Source of the DNA: JABCPE02 sp963517805
Lineage (GTDB): Bacteria; Bacteroidota; Bacteroidia; Flavobacteriales; Weeksellaceae
NCBI GenBank assembly: GCA_963517805.1
Contig: CAUQHD010000109.1
Span: 1-5,320, forward strand
Reading direction: 5' to 3'
DNA: 5,320 nt
The position numbers and the translations under genes were made by a program. The notes under the pieces are model-generated. The model was not told the DNA's origin. It did no database searches and saw only the letters and a program-made list of their open reading frames with translations. Positions 1 to 5,320 of this stretch are shown here, in pieces (the first letter of the stretch is position 1; each line of letters starts with the position of its first letter).

Positions 1-201
1 CTATAGATGTGGCTGTGATAGGTTCGGAGGTGGTTGCAGGTTCCTATAGAGGTGGTCGTGATAGGTTCAAAGGTGGTTGCAGGTGCCTATTAAGGTGGTC
101 GCGATAGGTTCGGAGGTGGTTGCAGGTACCTATAGAGGTAGTCGTGATAGGTTCGGAGGTGGTTGCAGGTGCCTATTGGGGTGGTTGTGATAGGCTCGGA
201 G
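1..201. repeat. 43-bp G-rich tandem repeat array (4 full copies plus a partial fifth)
   Basis: Units begin with CTAT at 1, 44, 87, 130 and 173, exactly 43 bases apart each time. The first four are complete; the fifth decays after about position 201. Copies differ at only a few positions (for example TTCGG versus TTCAA at 66-70, and CTATAG versus CTATTA at 87-92). Inside each unit the core AGGTGGT occurs twice, at unit positions 7-13 and 28-34, so the core recurs alternately every 21 and 22 bases. Each unit also carries CCTAT and ATAGG as short inverted arms. The + strand is strongly G over C, unlike the A/T-rich DNA that follows. The period is not a multiple of three and stop codons close all three forward frames (4-6, 47-49, 105-107), so a coding role is unlikely. 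Copy 1 starts at the window edge, so the array may extend further left. Function unknown. Confidence 0.93.
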
Positions 202-232
202 AGGGTATTTAGCTGGTTTTGGGAAAATTTTG

Positions 233-240
233 TAGCTTTG
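233..240 (+). promoter_or_regulatory. Candidate -7 promoter box for metF
   Basis: TAGCTTTG is an exact match to the Bacteroidota -7 consensus TAnnTTTG. It lies 53 bases before the metF start, so transcription would begin near 247 and leave a leader of about 47 bases. No TTG lies at the usual 17-23 base distance upstream; the nearest (219-221) is only 11 bases away. The call therefore rests on one half of the promoter and on its position between the repeat array and the gene. Confidence 0.35.
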
Positions 241-293
241 GAGTCCTCGGTAGATTAAGAAAATAGAGAAAAAATTAGGTTTAAATTTAATAA

Positions 294-1250
294 ATGAAAG
301 TAACGGAACACATAGAAAAAGCCAATGGCAAGACACTTTTTTCGTTTGAGATTTTGCCGCCACTTAAAGGACAGAATATCAATTTGTTTTTTGATGCCAT
401 AGACCCTCTTTTGGAGCACGCACCTAATTTTATCAATGTAACTTACCACAGAGAAGAATACGAATATGTAGAGCATGAAAACGGGCTGCTGGAAAGGAGA
501 GTGGTGAGAAAACGCCCAGGAACAGTGGGGATTTGCGCGGCGATACAGAACAGATATCATATAGATGCTATTCCGCATATCTTGTGTGGAGGCTTTAACA
601 GGGAGGAAACCGAGAATTTCTTGATAGACTTGGATTTCTTGGAGATAGATAATGTGATGGCTCTTCGTGGTGATGTGATGAAGTCTGAGACTTATTTTAA
701 GCCAGAAAAAAACGGAAATGCCCACGCCTCTGAATTGGTTCATCAAATCAAACAAATGAACGATGGGGTTTATCTTGACCATAATATAGAACTGCCATCA
801 CCGACCAATTTCTGCATTGGCGTTGCGGGTTATCCAGAGAAACACATGGAGGCGGCGAGTCTGCATCAGGATATAATGAACCTGAAGAAAAAACAAGAAG
901 CAGGAGCGGACTATGTAGTAACGCAGATGTTTTTTGATAATCAAAAATTCTTTGAATTCGTGGATAAATGCAGGGAAGAGGGCATAACTATTCCGATAAT
1001 CCCAGGGCTGAAGCCTATCACGGCTAAAAGCCAGTTGAGCATGCTTCCGTATCGTTTCAAGGTGGATTTACCAGATGATTTGGTGATTGAAATTACAAAA
1101 TGTAAAACCGCTGCAGATGTGAAACAGGTAGGAATAGAATGGTGTACAGCCCAAAGTAAAGAGCTGAAAGAAAGGGGCGTTCCTGCACTGCATTACTATT
1201 CCATGGGACGCAGCGAAGGGGTGAAACAGATAGTAAATGAAGTTTTTTAA
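294..1250 (+). CDS. metF: 5,10-methylenetetrahydrofolate reductase (MTHFR)
   Basis: This flavoenzyme (EC 1.5.1.20) reduces 5,10-methylene-THF to 5-methyl-THF with FAD and NAD(P)H, supplying the methyl group used by methionine synthase; it is cytosolic. The 318-residue product is a complete single-domain TIM-barrel MetF, somewhat longer than the 296 residues of E. coli MetF. Visible family motifs, in order: FEILPP at 18-23, where Glu19 matches the catalytic Glu28 of E. coli; NVTYH at 48-52; PHILCGG at 94-100; ALRGD at 123-127, where Asp127 matches the flavin-tuning Asp120; VAGYPEKH at 177-184; TQMFFD at 210-215; PGLKPI at 237-242; and HYYSMGR at 300-306. The extra length is mainly a charged segment at about 53-78 (GLLERR, VVRKRPGTVG), which I believe is usual in Bacteroidota, and a longer stretch at about 131-172. 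The start is secure because an in-frame TAA sits directly before the ATG (291-293). There is no Shine-Dalgarno sequence. No methionine synthase gene is visible here. A terminator follows directly. Confidence 0.96.
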   Translation: MKVTEHIEKANGKTLFSFEILPPLKGQNINLFFDAIDPLLEHAPNFINVTYHREEYEYVEHENGLLERRVVRKRPGTVGICAAIQNRYHIDAIPHILCGGFNREETENFLIDLDFLEIDNVMALRGDVMKSETYFKPEKNGNAHASELVHQIKQMNDGVYLDHNIELPSPTNFCIGVAGYPEKHMEAASLHQDIMNLKKKQEAGADYVVTQMFFDNQKFFEFVDKCREEGITIPIIPGLKPITAKSQLSMLPYRFKVDLPDDLVIEITKCKTAADVKQVGIEWCTAQSKELKERGVPALHYYSMGRSEGVKQIVNEVF

Positions 1251-1260
1251 GAAAAAGTTT

Positions 1261-1297
1261 AAATAAGAAAGTTCAGTTTTATGGGGCTTTCTTATTT
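1261..1297 (+). terminator. Rho-independent terminator after metF
   Basis: AAATAAGAAAG (1261-1271) and CTTTCTTATTT (1287-1297) are perfect 11-base complements. The stem can continue inward with two U.G pairs and one C-G pair (1272-1274 with 1284-1286), leaving a 9-base loop. It begins 11 bases after the metF stop and is followed by a T-rich stretch. The stem is A/T-rich, as is normal in this genome type. It separates metF from the next gene. Confidence 0.8.
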
Positions 1298-1318
1298 TGT
1301 GTTTAAATATTGGAAAAT

Positions 1319-1338
1319 TATATTTATATCTAAATATA
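1319..1338. repeat. Short A/T inverted repeat in the metF downstream spacer
   Basis: TATATTTA (1319-1326) and TAAATATA (1331-1338) are perfect 8-base complements around a 4-base TATC centre. It lies about 90 bases upstream of the acyl-CoA synthetase promoter box. It could be an operator-like site, but in such A/T-rich DNA an inverted repeat of this size can arise by chance. Confidence 0.35.
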
Positions 1339-1401
1339 GAAGTGTTAGAGGATTTATAATTTTATGTTTAGTTTTTTTTCTTGAAAAAAATAATGTTTTT
1401 T

Positions 1402-1434
1402 TTGATGCGTAATGTAATTAAAATTTTATCTTTG
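1402..1434 (+). promoter_or_regulatory. Bacteroidota-type promoter of the acyl-CoA synthetase gene
   Basis: TTG at 1402-1404 (-33 element) and TATCTTTG at 1427-1434 (-7 element, exact TAnnTTTG) are separated by 22 bases, within the 17-23 spacing known for the flavobacterial primary sigma factor. Transcription would start near 1440, giving a very short leader of roughly 15 bases before the ATG at 1455. The region just upstream carries T8, A7 and T8 tracts (1372-1379, 1384-1390, 1396-1403) that may act like an UP element or bend the DNA. Confidence 0.72.
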
Positions 1435-1454
1435 CAACACTTAATAACATATTT

Positions 1455-3230
1455 ATGAGCGTACTCAAATTAATTCATAATAATACTAAAACCATTGGGG
1501 ATTTACCAGCTTTGTCTTTTAGGGAAAATGGAGTTTGGAAAACAAAGAGCTGGAGGGAGTTTGGAGAGGATTTAGCCCAAATTTCTAATGGTCTCAGCAG
1601 CCTTGGAATGGGGGCAGGAGACAGGCTAGCGATTTTTTCTGATAATTCCAAAGACTGGGTTTTGGTGGATTTTGCCAATCAGTCATTAGGGGCTATTACA
1701 GTGCCTATCTACGCTACAAATAGCAAGGAACAGGTGGAATTTATCCTAAGACAAACAGAAATAAAGGTAATTTTGGTAGGAGCAGAGAAGCAGCTGGAGA
1801 TTGTTAGAGAAATTAAACAAAATTCAGAATTTGCTGATTTGCAGGTGATTTCTTCCATTCAGCTGGAAAATCCAACAGAGCAGGAATACTACCTTCCTAA
1901 ATGGAAAGATGCTTATGATAAAGACTTTCAATACAAGGATATAGATATAAACAGCACAGCTACAATACTTTATACCTCTGGTACAACAGGGACACCGAAG
2001 GGAGTGGTTCTTACGCATAAGAATTTTTATGCTGTGATTAAAGCTCATAAAGAGTTTTTTAATATAGAGAATCTTCATAACAAGGTTTCTATGGCGTTTT
2101 TGCCGTTGAGTCATATTTTTGAGCGTGGATGGTCTACTTTCGTTTTTGCTATGGGGGGACATGTGGCAGTTTTAGACAATCCAAAAGATGTTTCTCAGGC
2201 TTTAAAAGAAGTAAAACCTTGGGCAATGTGTTCGGTGCCGAGACTTTATGAGAAAATTTATCAAGTATTGCTTAATAAAATAGAAGGTTCTAGCAGCCTG
2301 AAACAAGAATTTTTCCGAAGAGCCCTTAGAATAGGCGTAAAACACTCGGAAAGAGTAAGAAAAGGAGAGAAAATTCCGTTTTTATTAGGACTGAAATATA
2401 AATTTTATTCGGCTCTGGTCTTTAAGAAAATCAGAAACGAACTTGGTGGAAACCTCAGCTTTATGCCTGTGGGCGGAGCGATGCTGAAAAAAGAAATTTC
2501 GGAGTTTTTCGCAGCTATAGGAATGCCTATAATATTAGGATATGGACTGTCTGAGACTTGTGCTACGGTTACAGCGTATCCGAAAGTGAATTTCGTTCAC
2601 GGAAGTGTGGGAGTTGCACTGCCAGGGGTTGAAATAAAAATAGGAGAAGAAAATGAGATTTTGGTGAAGTATGATGGGGTGATGAAGGAGTATTACAAAA
2701 ATCCAGAGGAGACAGTGAAAGTTTTTACCGCGGATGGATATTTCCGAACAGGAGATGCTGGGCGTATCGATGAGGATGGGAATCTCTATATAGTGGATAG
2801 AATAAAGGATTTAATGAAGACTTCCAATGGGAAATACATCGCGCCACAGTCTATTGAAATTCCATTGCAGACGCATCCGAGCATTTCACAAGCGCTTGTC
2901 GTAGCCGAAGGAAAACCGTATGTGACTTCGTTCATTGTTCCTAATTTTGAGGCGCTTTCTCAGGAGTTGGCAGAGTTTAAGGATTATCTAAAATTGAACC
3001 TTGCAGAAAAAATGAAACTCTTGGAAATGCCGAATATAAAAGAGAAATTCCAAAAAATCATAGCAGAAGTGCAGAAAGGACAATCTTCCTACGAGCACAT
3101 TAAAAAATTTATGCTGCTTCCAGAGGAATTTACCATCGAAAGGGGAGAGCTTACTCCTACTTTGAAAATTAAAAGAAAAGTAGTGATGGACAAGCTTCGC
3201 CACGAAATAGAGCGAATTTATAAAGATTAG
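1455..3230 (+). CDS. Long-chain fatty acyl-CoA synthetase, AMP-forming (FAA1-like)
   Basis: The enzyme (EC 6.2.1.3 by family) activates a fatty acid with ATP to an acyl-adenylate and transfers it to CoA, feeding fatty acids into lipid synthesis or beta-oxidation. The 591-residue protein spans the whole ANL adenylating family fold. The P-loop YTSGTTGTPKG is at 173-183; FLPLSHIFER at 215-224; the aromatic/A5 region GYGLSET at 362-368; GYFRTGD at 428-434, with Asp434 expected to hold the ATP ribose; the hinge DRIKDLMKTSNGKYIAP at 448-464; and a C-terminal LTPTLKIKRK at 566-575, where Lys571 is the likely adenylation lysine. The GELTPTLK ending and the insertion between the P-loop and GYGLSET point to the FAA1/COG1022 branch rather than E. 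coli-type FadD, so no gene symbol is given. No signal peptide or membrane segment is seen; the protein is probably cytosolic or peripherally membrane-bound. The ATG is supported by the promoter 20 bases upstream. Chain-length preference cannot be read from the sequence. Confidence 0.93.
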   Translation: MSVLKLIHNNTKTIGDLPALSFRENGVWKTKSWREFGEDLAQISNGLSSLGMGAGDRLAIFSDNSKDWVLVDFANQSLGAITVPIYATNSKEQVEFILRQTEIKVILVGAEKQLEIVREIKQNSEFADLQVISSIQLENPTEQEYYLPKWKDAYDKDFQYKDIDINSTATILYTSGTTGTPKGVVLTHKNFYAVIKAHKEFFNIENLHNKVSMAFLPLSHIFERGWSTFVFAMGGHVAVLDNPKDVSQALKEVKPWAMCSVPRLYEKIYQVLLNKIEGSSSLKQEFFRRALRIGVKHSERVRKGEKIPFLLGLKYKFYSALVFKKIRNELGGNLSFMPVGGAMLKKEISEFFAAIGMPIILGYGLSETCATVTAYPKVNFVHGSVGVALPGVEIKIGEENEILVKYDGVMKEYYKNPEETVKVFTADGYFRTGDAGRIDEDGNLYIVDRIKDLMKTSNGKYIAPQSIEIPLQTHPSISQALVVAEGKPYVTSFIVPNFEALSQELAEFKDYLKLNLAEKMKLLEMPNIKEKFQKIIAEVQKGQSSYEHIKKFMLLPEEFTIERGELTPTLKIKRKVVMDKLRHEIERIYKD

Positions 3231-3255
3231 TTTTAAAATATTATTTATTATTAAG

Positions 3256-3287
3256 AAGAACTTTTGTCAGTAATGATGAAAGTTCTT
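3256..3287 (+). terminator. Rho-independent terminator after the acyl-CoA synthetase gene
   Basis: AAGAACTTT (3256-3264) pairs perfectly with AAAGTTCTT (3279-3287). The stem continues inward through two G.U pairs and three Watson-Crick pairs (3265-3269 with 3274-3278), making 14 pairs closed by a GTAA loop (3270-3273), a stable GNRA-type tetraloop. A T-run follows at 3292-3296. It starts 26 bases after the stop codon at 3228-3230 and insulates dnaK from the upstream gene. Confidence 0.85.
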
Positions 3288-3301
3288 TGTATTTTTAGTC
3301 A

Positions 3302-3309
3302 TAATTTTG
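3302..3309 (+). promoter_or_regulatory. Possible -7 promoter box upstream of dnaK
   Basis: TAATTTTG matches TAnnTTTG exactly and lies just after the preceding terminator, but no TTG stands at the usual distance upstream (the nearest, 3287-3289, is 12 bases away). If used, it would give dnaK an untranslated leader of about 120 bases. A sigma-70-like alternative, TTGACA at 3376-3381 with TTAACT 17 bases downstream (3399-3404), is closer to the start codon but is not the usual Bacteroidota pattern. I cannot choose between them. Confidence 0.25.
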
Positions 3310-3330
3310 TTTTTTGAAATTGATAAATAA

Positions 3331-3341
3331 GACAATTTGTC
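3331..3341. promoter_or_regulatory. GACAA-T-TTGTC palindrome in the dnaK upstream region
   Basis: Perfect 5-base inverted arms (3331-3335 and 3337-3341) flank a single central T, about 95 bases before the dnaK start. The right arm belongs to an ATTTGTCA octamer (3335-3342) that recurs as TTTTGTCA at 3262-3269 and, on the - strand, at 3377-3384. It could be a regulator binding site, but no regulator is known from this window. It is not the HrcA/CIRCE element. Confidence 0.3.
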
Positions 3342-3434
3342 ATTCTTCGCTTCGAAAATAGTAATGGTATAAATATTGACAAAATCAAAGTGTGAAAATT
3401 AACTAATTATTAATAAAAAAGAATATAAAATATT

Positions 3435-5320
3435 ATGAGCAAAATTATAGGAATTGATTTAGGAACAACAAATTCATGTGTAGCAGTAATGGAGGGTAAA
3501 GACCCAGTAGTAATCCCAAATGCAGAAGGAAAAAGAACAACGCCTTCTATCGTAGCATTTACAGAGGATGGCGAAAGAAAAGTGGGTGACCCAGCTAAAA
3601 GACAGGCGGTAACGAACCCAAAGAAAACCGTTTACTCTATTAAAAGATTCATAGGAACGCAGTTCTCAAAAGATAAAGAGGAAATCTCAAGAGTTCCGTA
3701 TGAAGTGGTGGCTGGACCAAATGATACTGTAAAAGTAAAAATAGACGATAGAGAATACACAACACAAGAAATCTCTGCAATGATTCTTCAAAAAATGAAG
3801 AAAACAGCTGAAGATTACCTTGGACAAGAGGTTTCAAGAGCGGTAATTACCGTGCCAGCTTACTTTAATGATGCACAAAGACAAGCAACTAAAGAAGCAG
3901 GAGAAATCGCGGGTCTTAAAGTAGAAAGAATCATCAACGAACCTACAGCAGCAGCTTTGGCTTATGGATTAGACAAAGTAGGTAAAAAAGACATGAATGT
4001 AGTAGTGTTTGACTGCGGTGGTGGTACGCATGATGTCTCTGTATTGGAGATGTATGAAGTGGATGGAAATGCTTCTTTCGAAGTGAAAGCTACGGATGGA
4101 GACACTCACCTTGGAGGAGATGACTTTGATAATGTAATCATCGACTGGATGGCGGATGAATTTAAAAATGAAGAAGGTGTAGATTTAAAAACTGACCCTA
4201 TCGCACTTCAAAGATTGAAAGAAGCAGCTGAAAAAGCAAAAGTAGAGCTTTCTTCTTCTACACAAACGGAAATCAACCTTCCGTACATCACAGCTACGGC
4301 TTCTGGACCAAAACACTTGGTGAAAACTTTGACAAGAGCGAAGTTTGAACAATTGGCTCACAACCTTATCGAAAGAACGATAGAACCTTGTAAATCAGCT
4401 TTGGCTAACGCAGGAATGAGCGTTTCTGATATTGATGAAATTATCTTAGTAGGTGGTTCTACCAGAATTCCAGCAATTCAGGAAGCGGTAGAGAAATTCT
4501 TCGGAAAAGCGCCATCTAAAGGAGTAAATCCAGACGAAGTAGTGGCTATCGGTGCGGCTATCCAAGGGGGAGTTCTTACAGGAGATGTGAAAGATGTATT
4601 GCTATTAGATGTTACGCCGCTTTCTCTCGGAATCGAGACTATGGGGTCTGTATTTACAAAACTAATCGAAGCGAATACAACTATCCCTACAAGAAAATCA
4701 GAGGTGTTCTCTACAGCGGCGGACAATCAGCCAGCGGTTACCATCAGAGTAGGACAAGGTGAGAGACCAATGTTTAACGACAATAAAGAAATCGGTAGAT
4801 TTGATTTGGTAGATATTCCACCAGCGCCAAGAGGTGTTCCACAAATTGAAGTAACTTTCGATATAGATGCTAACGGTATCCTTAGCGTTTCTGCAAAGGA
4901 CAAAGGAACAGGAAAAGAGCAGTCTATCAAGATTCAGGCAAGCTCTGGACTTTCTGAAGCGGAAATCGAAAGAATGAAAAAAGAAGCTGAAGAAAACGCT
5001 TCTGCCGATGCGAAGAAAAAAGAAGATGCAGAAGTAATAAACAAAGCTGATGGACTGATTTTCCAAACTGAAAAACAGCTGAAAGAATTTGGAGACAAAC
5101 TTTCTGCAGACAAAAAAGCTGGAATAGAAACAGCATTAGCAGAGTTGAAAACATCTTACGAAACGAAAAATGTAGAAGTTATCAAGCCTAAAACAGAAGC
5201 ATTAGATGCAGCATGGATGGCAGCTTCTGAAGAGCTCTACAAAGCCCAAGCCGAAGCACAGCCAAATGCAGGTGCAGCAGGCGGTCAGCAGCAAGGCGGA
5301 GACAATGTCCAAGATGCTGA
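3435..5320 (+). CDS. dnaK: Molecular chaperone DnaK (Hsp70), 3' end cut by the window
   Basis: DnaK is the ATP-driven Hsp70 that binds exposed hydrophobic peptides with DnaJ and GrpE in the cytosol. The frame is open from 3435 to the edge: 628 complete codons plus two bases. Full-length bacterial DnaK is about 630-640 residues, so only a short tail should be missing. The nucleotide-binding domain has GIDLGTTNS (6-14), Lys70 in YSIKRFIG (the catalytic lysine position), VPAYFND (140-146), INEPTAAALAYG (167-178), the phosphate loop DCGGGTHD (193-200) and LVGGSTRIP (338-346). The hydrophobic linker VLLLDVTPLSLGIE (388-401) leads to the substrate domain (STAADNQ at 426-432, RGVPQIEVTFDIDANGI at 466-482), a helical lid, and a Gly/Gln-rich tail (612-622). 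The start is fixed by an in-frame TAA at 3426-3428. The phosphate loop is unusual: Cys194 and His199 replace the Leu and Phe of E. coli DLGGGTFD. No grpE, dnaJ or CIRCE element is adjacent. Confidence 0.97.
   Translation, partial: MSKIIGIDLGTTNSCVAVMEGKDPVVIPNAEGKRTTPSIVAFTEDGERKVGDPAKRQAVTNPKKTVYSIKRFIGTQFSKDKEEISRVPYEVVAGPNDTVKVKIDDREYTTQEISAMILQKMKKTAEDYLGQEVSRAVITVPAYFNDAQRQATKEAGEIAGLKVERIINEPTAAALAYGLDKVGKKDMNVVVFDCGGGTHDVSVLEMYEVDGNASFEVKATDGDTHLGGDDFDNVIIDWMADEFKNEEGVDLKTDPIALQRLKEAAEKAKVELSSSTQTEINLPYITATASGPKHLVKTLTRAKFEQLAHNLIERTIEPCKSALANAGMSVSDIDEIILVGGSTRIPAIQEAVEKFFGKAPSKGVNPDEVVAIGAAIQGGVLTGDVKDVLLLDVTPLSLGIETMGSVFTKLIEANTTIPTRKSEVFSTAADNQPAVTIRVGQGERPMFNDNKEIGRFDLVDIPPAPRGVPQIEVTFDIDANGILSVSAKDKGTGKEQSIKIQASSGLSEAEIERMKKEAEENASADAKKKEDAEVINKADGLIFQTEKQLKEFGDKLSADKKAGIETALAELKTSYETKNVEVIKPKTEALDAAWMAASEELYKAQAEAQPNAGAAGGQQQGGDNVQDA

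Noticed and set aside
1..201. CRISPR array
   Set aside because: The whole 43-base unit is conserved with no variable spacers between repeats, so this is a simple tandem repeat.
281..290. Perfect palindrome TTAAATTTAA just before the metF start
   Set aside because: It is pure A/T in an A/T-rich leader, so a ten-base palindrome is weak evidence for a binding site.
130..363. 77-residue - strand frame reading through the repeat array
   Set aside because: It spans part of the array, the leader and the start of metF. The 43-base period shifts frame at each unit, so no repeated peptide is encoded.
255..782. 175-residue open frame on the - strand across metF
   Set aside because: It lies almost entirely antisense to the well-supported metF, resembles no family I know, and its composition (Phe, Ile, Leu, Ser, His rich) is what the complement of an A/T-rich gene gives.
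1824..2162. 112-residue - strand frame inside the acyl-CoA synthetase gene
   Set aside because: It is antisense to the conserved P-loop region, with no recognisable domain and no promoter of its own.
3231..3434. HrcA/CIRCE heat-shock operator before dnaK
   Set aside because: The nine-base inverted repeat TTAGCACTC/GAGTGCTAA is absent; only the unrelated GACAA/TTGTC palindrome is seen.
4698..5154. Several overlapping - strand frames (67-122 residues) opposite the dnaK 3' half
   Set aside because: They are shadows of the highly conserved dnaK coding strand, which has intact Hsp70 motifs throughout.

Overview
This is an ordinary housekeeping stretch of a bacterial chromosome, most likely from the Bacteroidota, class Flavobacteriia, and probably close to the Chryseobacterium/Riemerella/Weeksellaceae group. 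The reasons are: low G+C; start codons with A/T-rich leaders and no Shine-Dalgarno sequence; an exact Bacteroidota-type promoter (TTG, 22 bases, TAnnTTTG) in front of one gene and further TAnnTTTG boxes elsewhere; and a MetF and DnaK whose wording reads as Bacteroidota proteins. Genus cannot be fixed without a search.

Layout. Positions 1-201 hold a G-rich tandem array with a 43-base period (four full copies and a partial fifth, probably continuing left of the window). A short A/T-rich leader follows, then metF (294-1250, methylenetetrahydrofolate reductase). A long-chain fatty acyl-CoA synthetase gene of the AMP-forming family lies at 1455-3230. dnaK (Hsp70) starts at 3435 and runs off the right edge after 628 complete codons, probably only a few residues before its stop. 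All three genes are on the + strand.

The genes do not form an operon. Hairpin terminators follow metF (1261-1297) and the acyl-CoA synthetase (3256-3287), the two intergenic spaces are each 204 bases, and a convincing promoter sits just before the synthetase. Each gene therefore looks like its own transcription unit: one-carbon/methionine metabolism, fatty-acid activation and protein folding, with no evident shared pathway.

I found no new multi-gene system. The points worth a second look are the 43-base array upstream of metF and its internal 21/22-base structure, the two changed residues in the phosphate-binding loop of DnaK (Cys194, His199), a repeated WTTTGTCA motif before dnaK, and the phased T/A tracts ahead of the acyl-CoA synthetase promoter.
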